Assembly: GCA_021432635.1 (NCBI GenBank)
Contig: MU270100.1
Coordinates: forward strand, 62,001-126,000
Length of the DNA stretch: 64,000 nt
Origin: Thozetella sp. PMI_491
Lineage: Eukaryota > Ascomycota > Sordariomycetes > Chaetosphaeriales > Chaetosphaeriaceae
Direction: 5' to 3'
Shown: positions 1-11,418 of the stretch, piece after piece
How positions within the stretch are numbered: position 1 is the first letter of the stretch
Layout: each line of letters opens with the position of its first letter
The notes under the pieces: generated by a model
The model's input: the letters and a program-made list of their open reading frames with translations, nothing else
The model's database searches: none
What the model was told of the DNA's origin: nothing
Made by a program: the position numbers and the translations under genes

Positions 1-2846
1 ATCTGCACGAGAACGAGCGCCTGAGACTGTCCATGCTGTGGTACTACACCCGTGACATCCTCCAAGAGCACGAGCTCATCTCGGGGCTCAACGAGAAGGC
101 TGTCCTGGCCCAGGAGACCACCGGGTGGGAGTATGTCGTGATTGGCCTTCTTGACGTGCACGTCTACATCCGCCTCGCAACTGTTGGACTTCCGCTAGCA
201 GTACTCCCGCGCGGCGAGACTCTCTGCGCGCACACGGTCACTCAACCGCCCGGCGTAAGTCATGCATTTATTTCTTTGTTTCGCTTGCTAGTTCCAGACG
301 TTACCCTCCCCAGTCCCCAACCACCTCGGACCCTTGTTGAGCCTTGCGTATAGAGCGTCTTTCTCCTGCCCAATATGCAAGAGGACTGGCGGTTCCAGGA
401 TTCACCCTACGTTGAACGCGGTGGGCTCCTGGCATATGCCGGGGTCCCGCTCCGCGTGCAGCACGAGTCTGGCGACACTGTCGGTCTCGGCTCCCTCTGC
501 GTGGCGTCAAGCACACCCCAGGAGCCTCTGACTAAATCGCAGCACCTCACGCTCGCGCGCCTGGCCGACTGGCTCGTCCAAGATATCGTCCAATGCACCA
601 GAGCAAGGCGCCAGAGAGAACGCCGCCGAATGGCCGACCTTATTGCCGCTGCACAGAAGGAAACGGAGGTCTCAGCATCCGATGAGCCGGTTATGCGCAT
701 CCTGAAGGCGGTATACCCGGACGCAATCACCAGCGTCCAATCGTCCACTCCCTCTCACATTGAGTTGCCAGGACGGACCCCAATCCTACTATCTGACTTG
801 GAAGACGGGGTGTGGGAAGATGTCGACTGCCTGGATGATCACATCGCGAATTCAAACCAACGCGACCTCCCAAGCGCCACCCCAGTGCGCGTCATGGCTG
901 CCCCGTGCGAGAGCATATCCGGACCGTCCCTGTTGGTGGTGGCGTCCAAGGACTTTCGGCTGGTGTTTGATGACGTCGACACCTGGTTCGTCAAGACATG
1001 CGCCAGCATGCTCTCGCACATGTGGCAAAGGTGCCTTCTGGCCGAAGCCATGAAGGCAAAGGAGAAGTTCATCCGCGGAATTTCGCACCAGCTTCGCACG
1101 CCAATCCACGGCATCCTTGGATCGGTGGACCTGCTGGCCGAGGAACTGAAGGCGCGGGAGCTTCGTGGGGATGCCTACCGGGCAGCAGCGTTGCTGGAGG
1201 CGAGTGCCGCCGTCGCTCCTACGGAGCCCTCCGTCTACCTTGACACCATCAAGACCGCAGGGCGTGATCTGATATCCATTGTCAACAACATGATCACGCT
1301 CAATCGATGGGCCGATATCGCCATAACCCGCCGGCAGTACGGGGTGCATACCGTGTTCGAGCTCGAGGCGGCGCTGGCGAAGGACGTGCTCAAAACTACG
1401 GCGGGGGAAACCCGCTACAGGCCGTCGGTCATCCTCAGCCACGACCTGCCGCTCGAAGGCTACAGCTTCCGGATCGACCTCAGCTTGCTCCGAGACAGCC
1501 TGGTTCCCATCATCGTGAACGCGATCCAAAGCACGTCGGAGGGCGTCGTGGCCGTCACGATCTCGATGCGCCCGGACTCCAAAGAGCTCGCCGTCGATGT
1601 ACAAGACAACGGCAGGGGCATCCACCCGGATAACCAGCAAAGAATCTTTGAGTTGTACGAAACAGCCAATCTGCAGACGCCTGGCGCTGGACTGGGGTTG
1701 AGTCTTGCGTGTAAATTCGCAACACTCTTGCACGGGTCCATCGACTTGGTCTCGTCCACTCTCGGCGCCGGTTCCCACTTCCGAGCTACGTTCCGGGACG
1801 TCGAGTGGGTATGCTTAGACCTTCCATCGCAACCACTGAGTACGAAACTGGCGAACCTTCCATCCAAATTCCATACAGTTCCTCGGCCCGATGGCACATC
1901 TCTATGTGGCTACTTTTCCAAGTTTCTCTTCTCCCACGGATTCACCAACTCGGGCGGCGGAACAGACCGCTTTTGCCTCCTTGATTTCGTTCCCGACCGC
2001 GAGCAGCTTTGCGCGCTTCTGGCACAGATCCCACCAAACCAAGTCGTGGTGTGCCTTGTCTCAACCCCAGACGCAGACGTATACCTAGAACAGACACACA
2101 GCAATGTGGTGTTCGTCAGCGGCCCCTTCTCGACCACGACAATGAGCGCCACCCTTGAAGCGGCAGACACTCTTCTTTCGCAAATAAGAGCATCCCAGTC
2201 CCGGTTGCTTTCATCTGACGCGATCCCGTCCCCATTACCGACCCCAGGGGAAGATACCAGCACGGATACCGACATGACCAAGCCTCTAGATCTACCATTG
2301 CGACTGGCTCTACCACCCCGCGACATCCCGTCCAATCCCGCATTGCACGGGGTTGCGCTACTCGACGTGATGACTCCCCCAGCTACACAAACGATGGATC
2401 CATTCCTCTTTGCCCCCATAATCTCCCCGCGGCCCAGGGCGCTGCTCGTTGATGACAACGACGTCAACCTCCGCATCATGGCCATGTATTGCCGTAAACG
2501 AGGATTGCCATACCGATGCGCGACGGACGGCGCCCAGGCCGTCGAAATATTCTCCCAGAGCCACCGTTCGGGTGCCAGCGGGGACGAAGGGCCAATCGAG
2601 TTGATCCTCATGGATCTACAGATGCCGGTGTGCGACGGTATCGAGGCTACCCGGCAAATTCGATCCCTGGAGAAGCAAAACAACTGGCGAGCCAGCATCC
2701 TATTCATTGTGACTGGCCAGGACAGCCCGACAGACCGGTCAGCGGCGGATGGCGTGCGCGCAGACGATTACTTTGTAAAGCCGGTCAGCATCAAAGTCCT
2801 GGATCGCAACATTAAGCGCCACTTTCCCGCCTTTGAGGTCTCTTAG
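1..2846 (+). CDS. Hybrid histidine kinase, 5' end outside window
   Basis: A two-component phosphorelay sensor of the fungal hybrid type, cytosolic by appearance; it would autophosphorylate a His and pass the phosphate to its own receiver Asp and then to an HPt protein. The frame is open from base 3, so the start lies upstream. One intron (255-353, GTAAGT..TAG) joins exons in phase 0, giving about 914 residues in the window. The N-terminal ~220 residues look GAF-like. The H-box reads HQLRTPIHG with the phospho-His codon at 1086-1088 (about residue 329 here). An HATPase domain follows with DNGRG and GAGLGLS nucleotide-binding motifs. The C-terminal receiver has the acidic VDDND pair, phospho-Asp in LMDLQM at 2613-2615 and the conserved Lys in FVKP. 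All catalytic motifs are intact. The class of fungal HK cannot be fixed without the N-terminus. Confidence 0.9.
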
Positions 2847-4227
2847 GGCATGCTGGTTCTGTCTGGCCGAGGGTAAATGTAATGACCGTTTGTCTTCCAC
2901 TTACTTCAGGTTATTTGTTTTGTACGCAAGTCGGGACTAGTGCGGCACGTAATGCGATGCACCTGAAGCGCCGACACCAAACCACTTTTCTTTGTTCAGG
3001 GAGGCTAATGTGTTGAAAACCCGATTGGTACTTGTATACGTATACCAGCTTACTGTGATTGCTTGGAATTATTTGGAGAATTTATTTGGAGGGCCTCGAC
3101 ATACACGAAGCAATGAGGACATGACGCATATCAATAACGGATGGTTAGATGGCCATATTCACATATAACTCAAAGAATCAAACGGTCTATGACATCTCCA
3201 CGGTGATAGTATGGCGAGTCCTTCCTTAGCAGCTCCTGTAACGCGTCTGCAAAGCTACTCCTAGTATCTGTGCTGCAGGCTGGTTGAATACTAAGGTAGT
3301 CAACGGCTATTTGACTTGTCGTGCACGCCTAGTTTCCGCCCGTCCCATGCCCCTTCTCGGGAAATTCCCAGCAGCAACACTCATCATAAGTACCTAACTT
3401 CCACAATATTGAGAGGTTGTGAATCTGCAGGCCATGGGTTGAGCCTCACGCTCCCGACAATCTCAACGAAAGCAAGGCGGGACAAAGTTGATACTTAGAA
3501 GGGACAGCGGTTTTTCATTACAATGGTTCATAATTGGGTTTCCCTACCACTAATGCTTTCGTAGACATTACCTTTCGATGCTACGACCGAGAACACGCCC
3601 ACTCAGCCGCACCATTATTTTGGACAGGGGAGGGAGGGTATCTTATCCAGATCAAGTGGGCCGGGCCTGAAAACAGGTTGTATCAGCTGCAGATGGAACA
3701 CCTCGAATCTGCTCCGAGCACTTGTGGCCTCCTGCCATCTTTCGCTTGCAAGCCTAGCGTCAGGTAGCCATTTGCGTATACGACCTATCAATCGGCGGTT
3801 AGGATTCGCTGGCTAGCTTACTTGTGGTGCCTTTATTAGGCTGGCGGCATGCGTGCGTGAGAACCGACATTTGTTTAGAATTGTTATTTGGACCTGTCGT
3901 GTATACGTCGTAGGCGAGGTTCCGCCACACATTACCTGCACGTCAGCCGCCTGGGGGTCATATTGGGTATAACGTCTCCACCCGACGCGAATCCTACGGT
4001 AGATCTGCCCCCCTAGTCCCAATACTTGGCTGGCGAGGCTGGCGCCCCCTACTCAGGCGTCCACAAATGGAGGGGGGAGCAGCGGGGTGCGGCTGCATTT
4101 CTGGCGAATGCACTGAAATTTCTTTTCTTTCCCTCCTTCTTTCTCTGCATTGGAGCGCGTCCTGGTCCCAGTCGAGGCCGCTCGCACACCCACATTCTTT
4201 CACGGCGCGGCCTGCTCTCTCGCGGCC
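2847..4227. other. Intergenic, no gene seen
   Basis: 1.4 kb between the kinase stop and the next start. Short open frames here have no recognisable motif. A CT-rich tract at about 4120-4152, just upstream of the start at 4228, looks like a fungal core-promoter pyrimidine stretch. Confidence 0.5.
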
Positions 4228-6297
4228 ATGGCGGACGGAAATTCGACGGCATCCAGCGGCGGCGGGCAGGACAGCAGCGATAACGCCTTGATGCTGCAGT
4301 TGACGATCGCCGCGTTTACTATCTCCATTGTCGCGCTCGCCTTGTCTACATTGCAGGCTATTTTAGCATACCTGCAGTTTGACAACAGTGAGGTGGGACG
4401 GAGGCGATGCTCGGAAGAAGTCATGGGCAAAGGAATGGGCCAGCATGACCACGAGGAAGTTCAAATGGCGCGAATGGAGATACCAGGTCTTTTTCGAAGT
4501 CCCGGTGTTCTACACCGCCCCGCTCGGGTAATTCCCCTCTATCCCCTGTGCTACTTGCTCTTGTCCCCCGCTAAATGCTTCCAGGATCACGGTCGGGCCG
4601 CTGACCCTAACGAAGCCGGAGTTGACGCTTAAGACCATAGTTAACCGGGTCCTGCGGGGTCCGGAACCGGAACCGGAGCCGGTCAGCACCATTGAGCCCG
4701 AGGCGGTGGACCTGGAAGTCATCAAGCTCCAGCGGCACGTGGCTCCGATCTACAAGATTACCGGCACGCCAACGTCGTACAAGCACACACTGACAAACCT
4801 GACGGACCGCAAGGACGAGAAGTGGGCCAATGTCCACACTGCAGAGGACGAGGGGTGCTCCTGGGTCCTCCTTCTAGATGCTCTCCAGGGACAGGAAAGG
4901 GCTTCCCGGCTGTGGGACCGAGGGCCCAAGAACCGCGGCTTGGACCACACGATATGCTACTTGATCCAGAGGAAGCGGCGGTGCTGGGATTTCATGCCTC
5001 TGAACACCACGAAGCCCTTCGCCACCACGAACATATGCCACCTAGTCGAGATCATGTCGATGCTGGGCCTTGTATGGACCGAATTCGATGTCAAGGCCTC
5101 ACTTCTGAGCGCCGAGGGCAACGGCTACATGGTCAAGAGCGAGTATACGCCCGGCCTCGGCATCTTGACTAGGTTCTCTCGCTTGTCCAAGCCAGTCCAT
5201 GCCGGTGATAGGATCATCCCTTGTGACGAGATAAAGCGGCTCTGCTTCGGAGATGTGCCTTCTCTCTTCGATGAGATGGGGCAGAAGCTTCAGGTCGGCC
5301 CTGCCCTGCTGGAGTCAACCCTGACGCAGCTGCTACCCGACCTGGACGCTGAGCAACGCAAGCTCTTCCTGCCCCAGGCATCGAGTAGCGGACAGCCTGC
5401 CTCCTTCTTGATTACCCGTAAGTCCACTCCTAAGTCGCATGCGTATGGCATTCATGTGAGCTAACTCCCGCAGCCACCTTTCAACTTATCGCTATGGTGG
5501 GGAAATCCGTCCACATCCCCGGGTCCCGGTTCAGGAGGCTGCCGAACCCATGCAGCGACGCCCCGCCGGCCGGTCTGAACACAGCTGCTTGTCTCAGCGC
5601 GTTCGCCGTCATGGTCAAGACTAGCCCCGACCTAGGGTCCCACGTGCTCACCCAAGAGATCAAGAATTCCTTTGAGCACGGCCGACTAGATGGCATCGTT
5701 TCGCTCGACCCTGCTGAAGGTCGCACCTTGGAGCAGCTGATCAACAACTACCTCTCTGCAAACGGCACACTCGAGGACGAAAAGGCTGAGCGCTTCTTCG
5801 CGCCTGCAGGAGAACGAGATTCGAGGAAGAAGTCCGCAGAGAACAGGTACAATGACGCGCTCCTGCACCTGCTGGATGCGCTGCACACCGCCGTGAGAGC
5901 GATCGACCAGAGGCTGAAGCACCAGGATGTCAGGGATGATGTGCGCAAGGTCGTGACGCTGCACTTTGCCGAGATGTTTGACCGGATCGACGAGCTGAAG
6001 GGAAAGCCGGGCCGAGGCGGTTCAAAAGAGAGAAGGTTGGTGGCATTCCACTTCGACAGCGTCCGGCCAGCAGTCGCAAGAGGCGGCGCGGCAAGCTCTG
6101 CAGCTTCGACTGCGAGCACTGTCACTTCTGGGTCCGCTGGCCCCCTGAGTCCGGCCGAGATGCAGCGGAGCGCAGTGTGGCTGGCGTTGATGTTTCGAAT
6201 GTGGTCGTGGCTGTTCCTCCACCAGTTCAACCCCATCGACCGGATGATCGAGCGGTCCAAGTTTCAGAACAGCCGCCTGCCCGTATACATTGGGTGA
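4228..6297 (+). CDS. Modin-like membrane protein, apparent frameshift
   Basis: I recognise the general layout of the fungal proteins often annotated as modin; the biochemical role is unknown. The start at 4228 is followed by an acidic, Ser/Gly-rich leader and one hydrophobic segment (about residues 22-46) ending LAYLQFDNSEVGRRRC. Exons are 4228-4527, 4585-5417 and 5474-6297, with introns 4528-4584 and 5418-5473. Before the first intron the reading frame must slip: frame 1 carries the TM segment and the NSEVGRRRC block, while the next conserved-looking block (TTRKFKWREWRYQVFF) is in frame 2, with no room for an intron. The slip lies between about 4399 and 4430 and corresponds to one extra base. 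Total length would be about 651 residues. The gene is either recently broken or carries a sequence error. The C-terminal part (VWLALMFRMWSWLF onwards) is intact. Confidence 0.7.
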
Positions 6298-6678
6298 AGA
6301 ACAAGAGACTTGAGAATATATTGGGGAAGCCGGCCACTTTGGAAGCAGGTTTTTAGCTTGTGGGCGTAAGCGGTGACATCGGCAATAGCGAAAGAAGAGA
6401 AGAAGTTGGCATACAGATAGAAGAGAGTATATGGTATAGATACATACCATTAGCCTATGACTATGATACAGACAAATAAAATGGCACCACTAGGTATATG
6501 GGGCAGCGCGGTTATTTCTAGCGTCATGGACCGACTACAGTACTTGTGCGGGTCTCTATTTCCGACGGCCTTTGTTACCAGCCCTATGTCTGGGCTAATG
6601 AATGCTCTACAAGCATCCAGTCCGCCTCCCTAGGTCCCGCCTCCAGAGTAAGTGTCGGATGTCGCGAGGCAGTAGCAC
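6298..6678. other. Convergent intergenic region
   Basis: 380 bp between two genes that end toward each other. It is AT-richer than the flanking coding DNA. No gene, repeat or RNA seen. Confidence 0.4.
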
Positions 6679-7203
6679 TTATGGCTGCTCTGCGGGGCCA
6701 AGGGTGGTATTCTCGACGCGCTGACGTAACAGGAAGATCGCATCATCCCCATAGGAACTCAGCTTCTGTGAGAACGCTTCGTCGACCGGTACCGGGACGA
6801 AGCCAAAGCGTCCCCAGAACGAGGTGGTGCCGTAGACCGAGATCAGGCATGTTGTCGAGTAGCACTTGGCGACCTCGAAGAGCTCGGCGATACCCTCGGC
6901 TGCGCGACCATCCCCGCGCGCCTTGGGGAGGATGGCGAGGTCGTGGATGTAGTACTGGTCTGCGTCTGGGGCAATCTCGCCCAGCAGGCTGTCCAGAGGA
7001 GGGGGTTGGTTGCGGCGAATGGGATGCGAGACGGCATATCCGCACAGCGCGTCGTCATCCACGAGGACTAGGCAGCCACTGGGGAAGAGCCTCACACGCT
7101 CGGCAAACACGTCAGCGCTCTCTGGCAGGCCCGGGTGAACCTCGTCGGCGACGCGCATGAGGCCAGGGATATCTCCTGGGGTCATATTGCGCCAAACCGC
7201 CAT
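6679..7203 (-). CDS. GNAT-family N-acetyltransferase
   Basis: A 174-residue single-exon protein with the GNAT fold signature. An N-terminal alpha-beta part is followed by a central strand YYIHDLAILP and then the acetyl-CoA pyrophosphate-binding turn KARGDGRAAEG (the R/Q-x-x-G-x-A motif of motif A). The C-terminal part contains YGTTSFWGRFGFVPV, typical of the GNAT motif B region where a Tyr and a GF pair recur. The start ATG at 7203-7201 gives a full-length domain with no extra extension. The family acetylates small-molecule amines or protein N-termini; the substrate here cannot be read from the sequence. It stands alone, convergent with the modin-like gene. Confidence 0.85.
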   Translation of the reverse strand: MAVWRNMTPGDIPGLMRVADEVHPGLPESADVFAERVRLFPSGCLVLVDDDALCGYAVSHPIRRNQPPPLDSLLGEIAPDADQYYIHDLAILPKARGDGRAAEGIAELFEVAKCYSTTCLISVYGTTSFWGRFGFVPVPVDEAFSQKLSSYGDDAIFLLRQRVENTTLGPAEQP

Positions 7204-8348
7204 GGCTCGTACGGATGCGATATTCCTCTCTCGGGGGGCGGGACAAAAGCGCCGCCGAGTTATGCGGCCCGGCGAAATATACCCCTTGGCGGCGCGCTGG
7301 GTGTCCGACTCCCGGGCGAGGTCAACTCGGCACGGTTGGTTTCTGTCAGCCGCTAAGAAATCTGCGGCCCGAGGGGAGGGGTCAGCAGCAGCGACAAGAG
7401 TGGGACCCTTTGTTCGGCGTAATAAAATGGAGAACTTGCCATGTGCTGCTCAAAAAGGCAGCACCTCATTTGCTGAGATATCCTACCAGCACTACGTCCC
7501 GTGACGCGGTTCTAGGCTCAGTATACCCCAATTCACCTAAATATGAGAGGCACAATACAGGCTGTGGAATGCTGGCCGGGCTTGAGCAGTAGGAGAACCG
7601 TCGCGAGCCAAGCTATCAATCCGCGAAAAGTGACAAGACATGCATTTGTGTAATTCCGTGCACTTGTTTTCCCTAGAACCACTAGACCCGGTCGGCCCCA
7701 AAGATGGTGGTGTATACGAAAGTTCCGTTCCCAAGTTGGCCGGCCCCAACAAAAGGGATTAGGCAGTCCGAATGCCGCGCCCGGCTGCCGTGCACCTGGC
7801 TCTCAACACCAACTAGACGGCGTCCTTAGCGGCGTCCGGTACAAGGCGGATCCGATCCACGACCACATGTGCCCGTCAGGACATCTCAAACCTACGCGCG
7901 GATCGGCCAACCAGCTGGCCAGCTCGGCCATCCCTGTATGGCGGCGGCCGCGCGAAGTATGATCGATGCGAAGGGCTCCACTCGAAAGCGAGAGCGGGTT
8001 AGCGCGTGTCTCTTCAACGGGTCCACTTGTGTCGCTCTACCTTGTCTTTAACTTTAAAGAGCACCACCCACTCCCTAGGCGAGCCAGGCTTAGTGTGGCC
8101 CGATCCGGATTGGTCCCGATCGAGGGCGGATGCTTGTACGGAATACTCCAAGACATTCTACGCTTGCGAGGCGAAGCAAAATACCTATATATGTCTCGTT
8201 ACCCTCCTTTAGAGACCTACCTTTGGATCGATTTCACTACTACCCGTCCTTAAACGCTCTCCAGCACTCTCATCGCAACCCCTCCCCTAGCATTGCTGCG
8301 CCTCTACTACTACTTCTAGTCCCTCGGCCGCTAGCTTGCACCCTTTCA
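7204..8348. other. Divergent intergenic region
   Basis: 1.1 kb separating the divergently transcribed acetyltransferase and dehydrogenase genes, so it probably holds both promoters. An ACCTATATATG stretch at about 8190 could serve as a TATA-like element for the + strand gene (weak). No coding signal. Confidence 0.4.
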
Positions 8349-9496
8349 ATGCCGAATCTCAAGGTCATCCGGGGAGCCCTCTCCGAGCTGCCCAGCGGCT
8401 CACCTATAGTAGCGGCTATCTCTGGCGGCACCACAGGCATCGGCTCGTACATCGCCAAGGCTCTCGCCAAGACCTTCGCCGGCCACGGCTCCAAGCTGCG
8501 CGTGTACATCGTCGGCCGCAACGTAATGCGTGCAAAAGAGGTCATCGCCGAATGCCAGAAGATCAGCCCCGACTCTGATTGGCGCTTCGTGCGGGCGTCG
8601 AACCTTGCCCTGATCAGGGACGTGGACAGCGCCTGTGCCGAGATCGTGCGGCAAGAAACTGAAGCGCCGTTCCACGGCGGGCCGGTCCGGGTCGACTACT
8701 TGGCCATGACCCACTGCTGCAACCCATTGATGAAGCCCATTAGTAAGTATCACCTCTCCCCTCGTCGACGGAATCATGCTTTTTCGAGCGCGACGGGGAA
8801 TTGACCACGTGGACAGCCACTGAGGAGGGTCTCGATACCTTCATCTCTCTCACTTACTACTCTCGCATGAGATTTGTTCTCCAGCTCATCCCGCTGCTGA
8901 CGGCCTCTCCCCTGCCCGGCCACGTTGTCTCGGTCTACGCCGGAGGTTTCGAAGATGGAACCAAGCCAAACGAGGAGCCGATCGGCCTGCCACCACCGGC
9001 TGCTTACGGCGTGACCGGCGTACGGAAGCATACGGGCTTCATGAAGACATTCTTCTTCGAAGAGTTGGCCGAGAAGCACGCGGGACGACTCGTCCTGATG
9101 CACATCTACCCAAGTCTCGTCGATGGGCCGACGTTTCTCAGCGCGGACTCGCCCACCTGGTTCAAAATTCTATGGCGAGCACTCAAGCCATTCCTCAGCC
9201 TTATAATGACATCCGCCGACGACTGCGGCCAAGTGATGGCCTACCTCGCCACCTCTCGCTTCCCGGCAAAGGACGCAGCGTCTGGAGACAAGACCTTCCC
9301 GGACGGAGTAGAACTTCCCAAAAGCACCAATGGAGAACTAAGGGGCGGGGCGTATGCGCTGGGGCAGAGGGCAGACGTGGCAAACAAAGGCAGGATGTAC
9401 GAACGGCCCAAGAGGGAAGAAGTCGGTAAGAAGGTGTGGGAGCACACGATAGAGACGCTGGAGAGGATTGAGAAGGAGAACGCAAAGACTGCGTAG
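8349..9496 (+). CDS. Short-chain dehydrogenase/reductase
   Basis: An NAD(P)-dependent oxidoreductase of the SDR superfamily, 357 residues. Exon 1 (8349-8742) carries the Rossmann motif SGGTTGIGSYIAKAL (family TGxxxGIG) near residues 23-37 and VGRN at the end of the second strand. A 74-nt intron (8743-8816) is phase 1. Exon 2 (8817-9496) contains the YYSRMRF stretch and later VSVYAGG. The classical YxxxK is not unambiguous: the strongest candidates are YSRMR, which would be a variant, or Tyr/Lys residues in AAYGVTGVRKH. The family is common among fungal tailoring enzymes. The substrate is unknown. The start ATG places the Rossmann fold at the expected distance from the N-terminus; the long upstream open frame is not needed. 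Confidence 0.85.
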
Positions 9497-9753
9497 GAGG
9501 AGTTGGCTTGAATTGGGGAGCGCGGTCGTTACTATAGAGATTCCCTAGCTTAACTGTATTGTAAACCCATTTTCCCTGTTTTTGCGCCACGAGAATAGTC
9601 AGCCATCGTTTGAACGATTCGAGAAAGCGACTATTATACATTTTAATTTTTAATACGCTGACCGTGTACTATACATTCAAAGAAAAGTCTCGTGGGGTTA
9701 TCTCTTCGTAACTTGTGGTATCCATCTGGATCCTCAGACATTAAATCTAGTTT

Positions 9754-11418
9754 TCATCGCGCTGTTCCTAAAAGAGGGGAATTTTCACTAGATTGCTCTC
9801 CATCCATCTGCTCTCCGTCCATCTGCTCTCCGTCCATCTGCTCTCCGTCCATCTGTTCTCCGTCCATCTGTTCTCCGTCCATCTGTTCTCTGCTCACCTG
9901 CTCCTCATTTGCCTGCTGTTGTGAACCCAAACGCCGATCGAGACTCAGGAAGACGAATGCTGTTGCTGCAAACACTGCCGCTACCAGATAGACAACATGA
10001 TGTATCTCATCTTTGAGTTCGCGTGTAAATAGAGCCGCCAACACAACCCCTGCAATAACCTGCCCGATAGCGTCGTAAATGAAGTAGTAGGAATAGAGCT
10101 GGAAGAGTGATGTGTTTCTAGTTTCGGCCCTCTTCGGAATTAGAGTAATGACGAAACTTATGAAGCAAGTGCCGAAATATGCGAGAGCCATTCCTGCTTG
10201 AAAAACAACCGAGGACGGCGCCCAGTTCATGACGAAACTTCCGGCAGTAGCCAGAATAAGAGACGTAAACGCCAAAACCCAATTCCACTCGTCCCAAGTT
10301 GCTCGATCCGACAGAATCTTCCGCAAGACGATATCAAAGGATGTCAAAAGGGAGATTGTGCCTTCAAACCGAACCGCATCCGCGGAACTCACAGATTCAG
10401 GATACCTGTGGGGCATATACTGGACCGCAAATCCGGCAGTGGAATTGTTGAGCGGGACGAAAGCAACTGCTGTTAGGAGAAGGAATATTGGTTGAGCCTT
10501 GAAGCTCGCGTGGCGATGTTCTCCTTGATCCCTGGGTCCGACATTCTCAGGCAGAAGCAACAGGGTCAAGATTCCGAAGAGACCGAAGACCTGGCCGAGG
10601 AGCATGCACGGTAAGCCCCCGGGCGGGAACGTGTCCATGATCCACCCAGCGAGCCAATGGCCGAGAACGCCTACCGAATTGGGCAGTATATGGAGGACTT
10701 GGAGCCAGAATTGTCTAATTAATCATAGAGTGAGATTAGTAGGCTATATTTCAAACAGATAAACCTTGAATGCGCGTGAAATCACCTACTCTTTCTTTCC
10801 TGCTGACAAGACACTGCATCTCATTACCACAAACATGGAAGGCCCGCCCGCCCCCACAATGTAGAGGACTGGCGTCATCAGTATCGTGATCAGCTTTACA
10901 CCTGTGTAGCTTGCGAGAAGTGTAATGAAGAACTTTGCAAGGTCCGTGGCCCAAGTGACACACAGCGTGATGCATAAAAGTTTCTTCCAAGTCCAGCGCG
11001 TAGGTGCTGTCTGTGTGTCCCTCAGTCGCTCAGCCAACACCCCAGTCCAAACAACGAGTGCCACCATATCTTTGGTACTTTATTGTTAGCCTGGCGCCAA
11101 ATCAATGCATGGGGACGCGTAAGGCGTACTGCAAAGCCCTGTAATTGTCGTCATCCCGTTTATAATGAACGAAAGGCTCTGCTGAACCTGCGCATTTGTG
11201 CCGCACCACTCGGTGTCGTGGCATTTTTCGGAGTTGATCTCGCAGCAGACTATATCGCGCCAGGAAGCGATAGGCGATTTATCTATCAAAGGGTTGGAAA
11301 TTGTCGTGAGCAGGGAAGAGACGAGAAAAACGTGTTCAGCACGAAGTGGTGGCGACGGGCAACCGTTCGGAGCCGCCCTCTCAGGCGCGGACCCCGCTGT
11401 GTCGTCGGTATCTGACAT
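9754..11418 (-). CDS. Major facilitator superfamily transporter
   Basis: A 509-residue membrane transporter. Exons on the minus strand are 11418-11130, 11069-10790 and 10714-9754; introns of 60 and 75 nt join in phases 1 and 2, and the joins restore a continuous first half (GLC-N-MVALVVWTG) and a clean middle (AGKK-E-QFWLQVLH). Many hydrophobic helices are visible across the three exons. The first loop carries AERLRD, a loose version of the MFS loop 2-3 motif. A long central segment (PENVGPRDQGEHRHASF) matches the cytoplasmic linker between the two six-helix bundles. The C-terminal tail is a tandem MDGEQ repeat followed by SSENSPLLG. Substrate unknown. It lies downstream of, and convergent with, the SDR gene; whether they share a pathway is inference only. 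Confidence 0.85.
9796..9885 (-). repeat. 15-bp in-frame minisatellite, 6 copies
   Basis: Six tandem 15-bp units inside the MFS gene, each encoding MDGEQ at the acidic cytoplasmic tail. Units differ by one or two bases. The unit is a multiple of three, so copy-number change would not break the frame. Confidence 0.9.

Noticed and set aside
852-1778. 308-codon minus-strand open frame
   Set aside because: It lies antisense to the histidine kinase HisKA/HATPase region, whose motifs are intact; a shadow frame.
1910-2707. 265-codon minus-strand open frame
   Set aside because: Antisense to the receiver half of the kinase; Arg/Ser-rich with no domain.
9692-9991. Plus-strand frame with a repeated SICSP pattern
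   Set aside because: It is the reverse reading of the MDGEQ minisatellite of the MFS gene.
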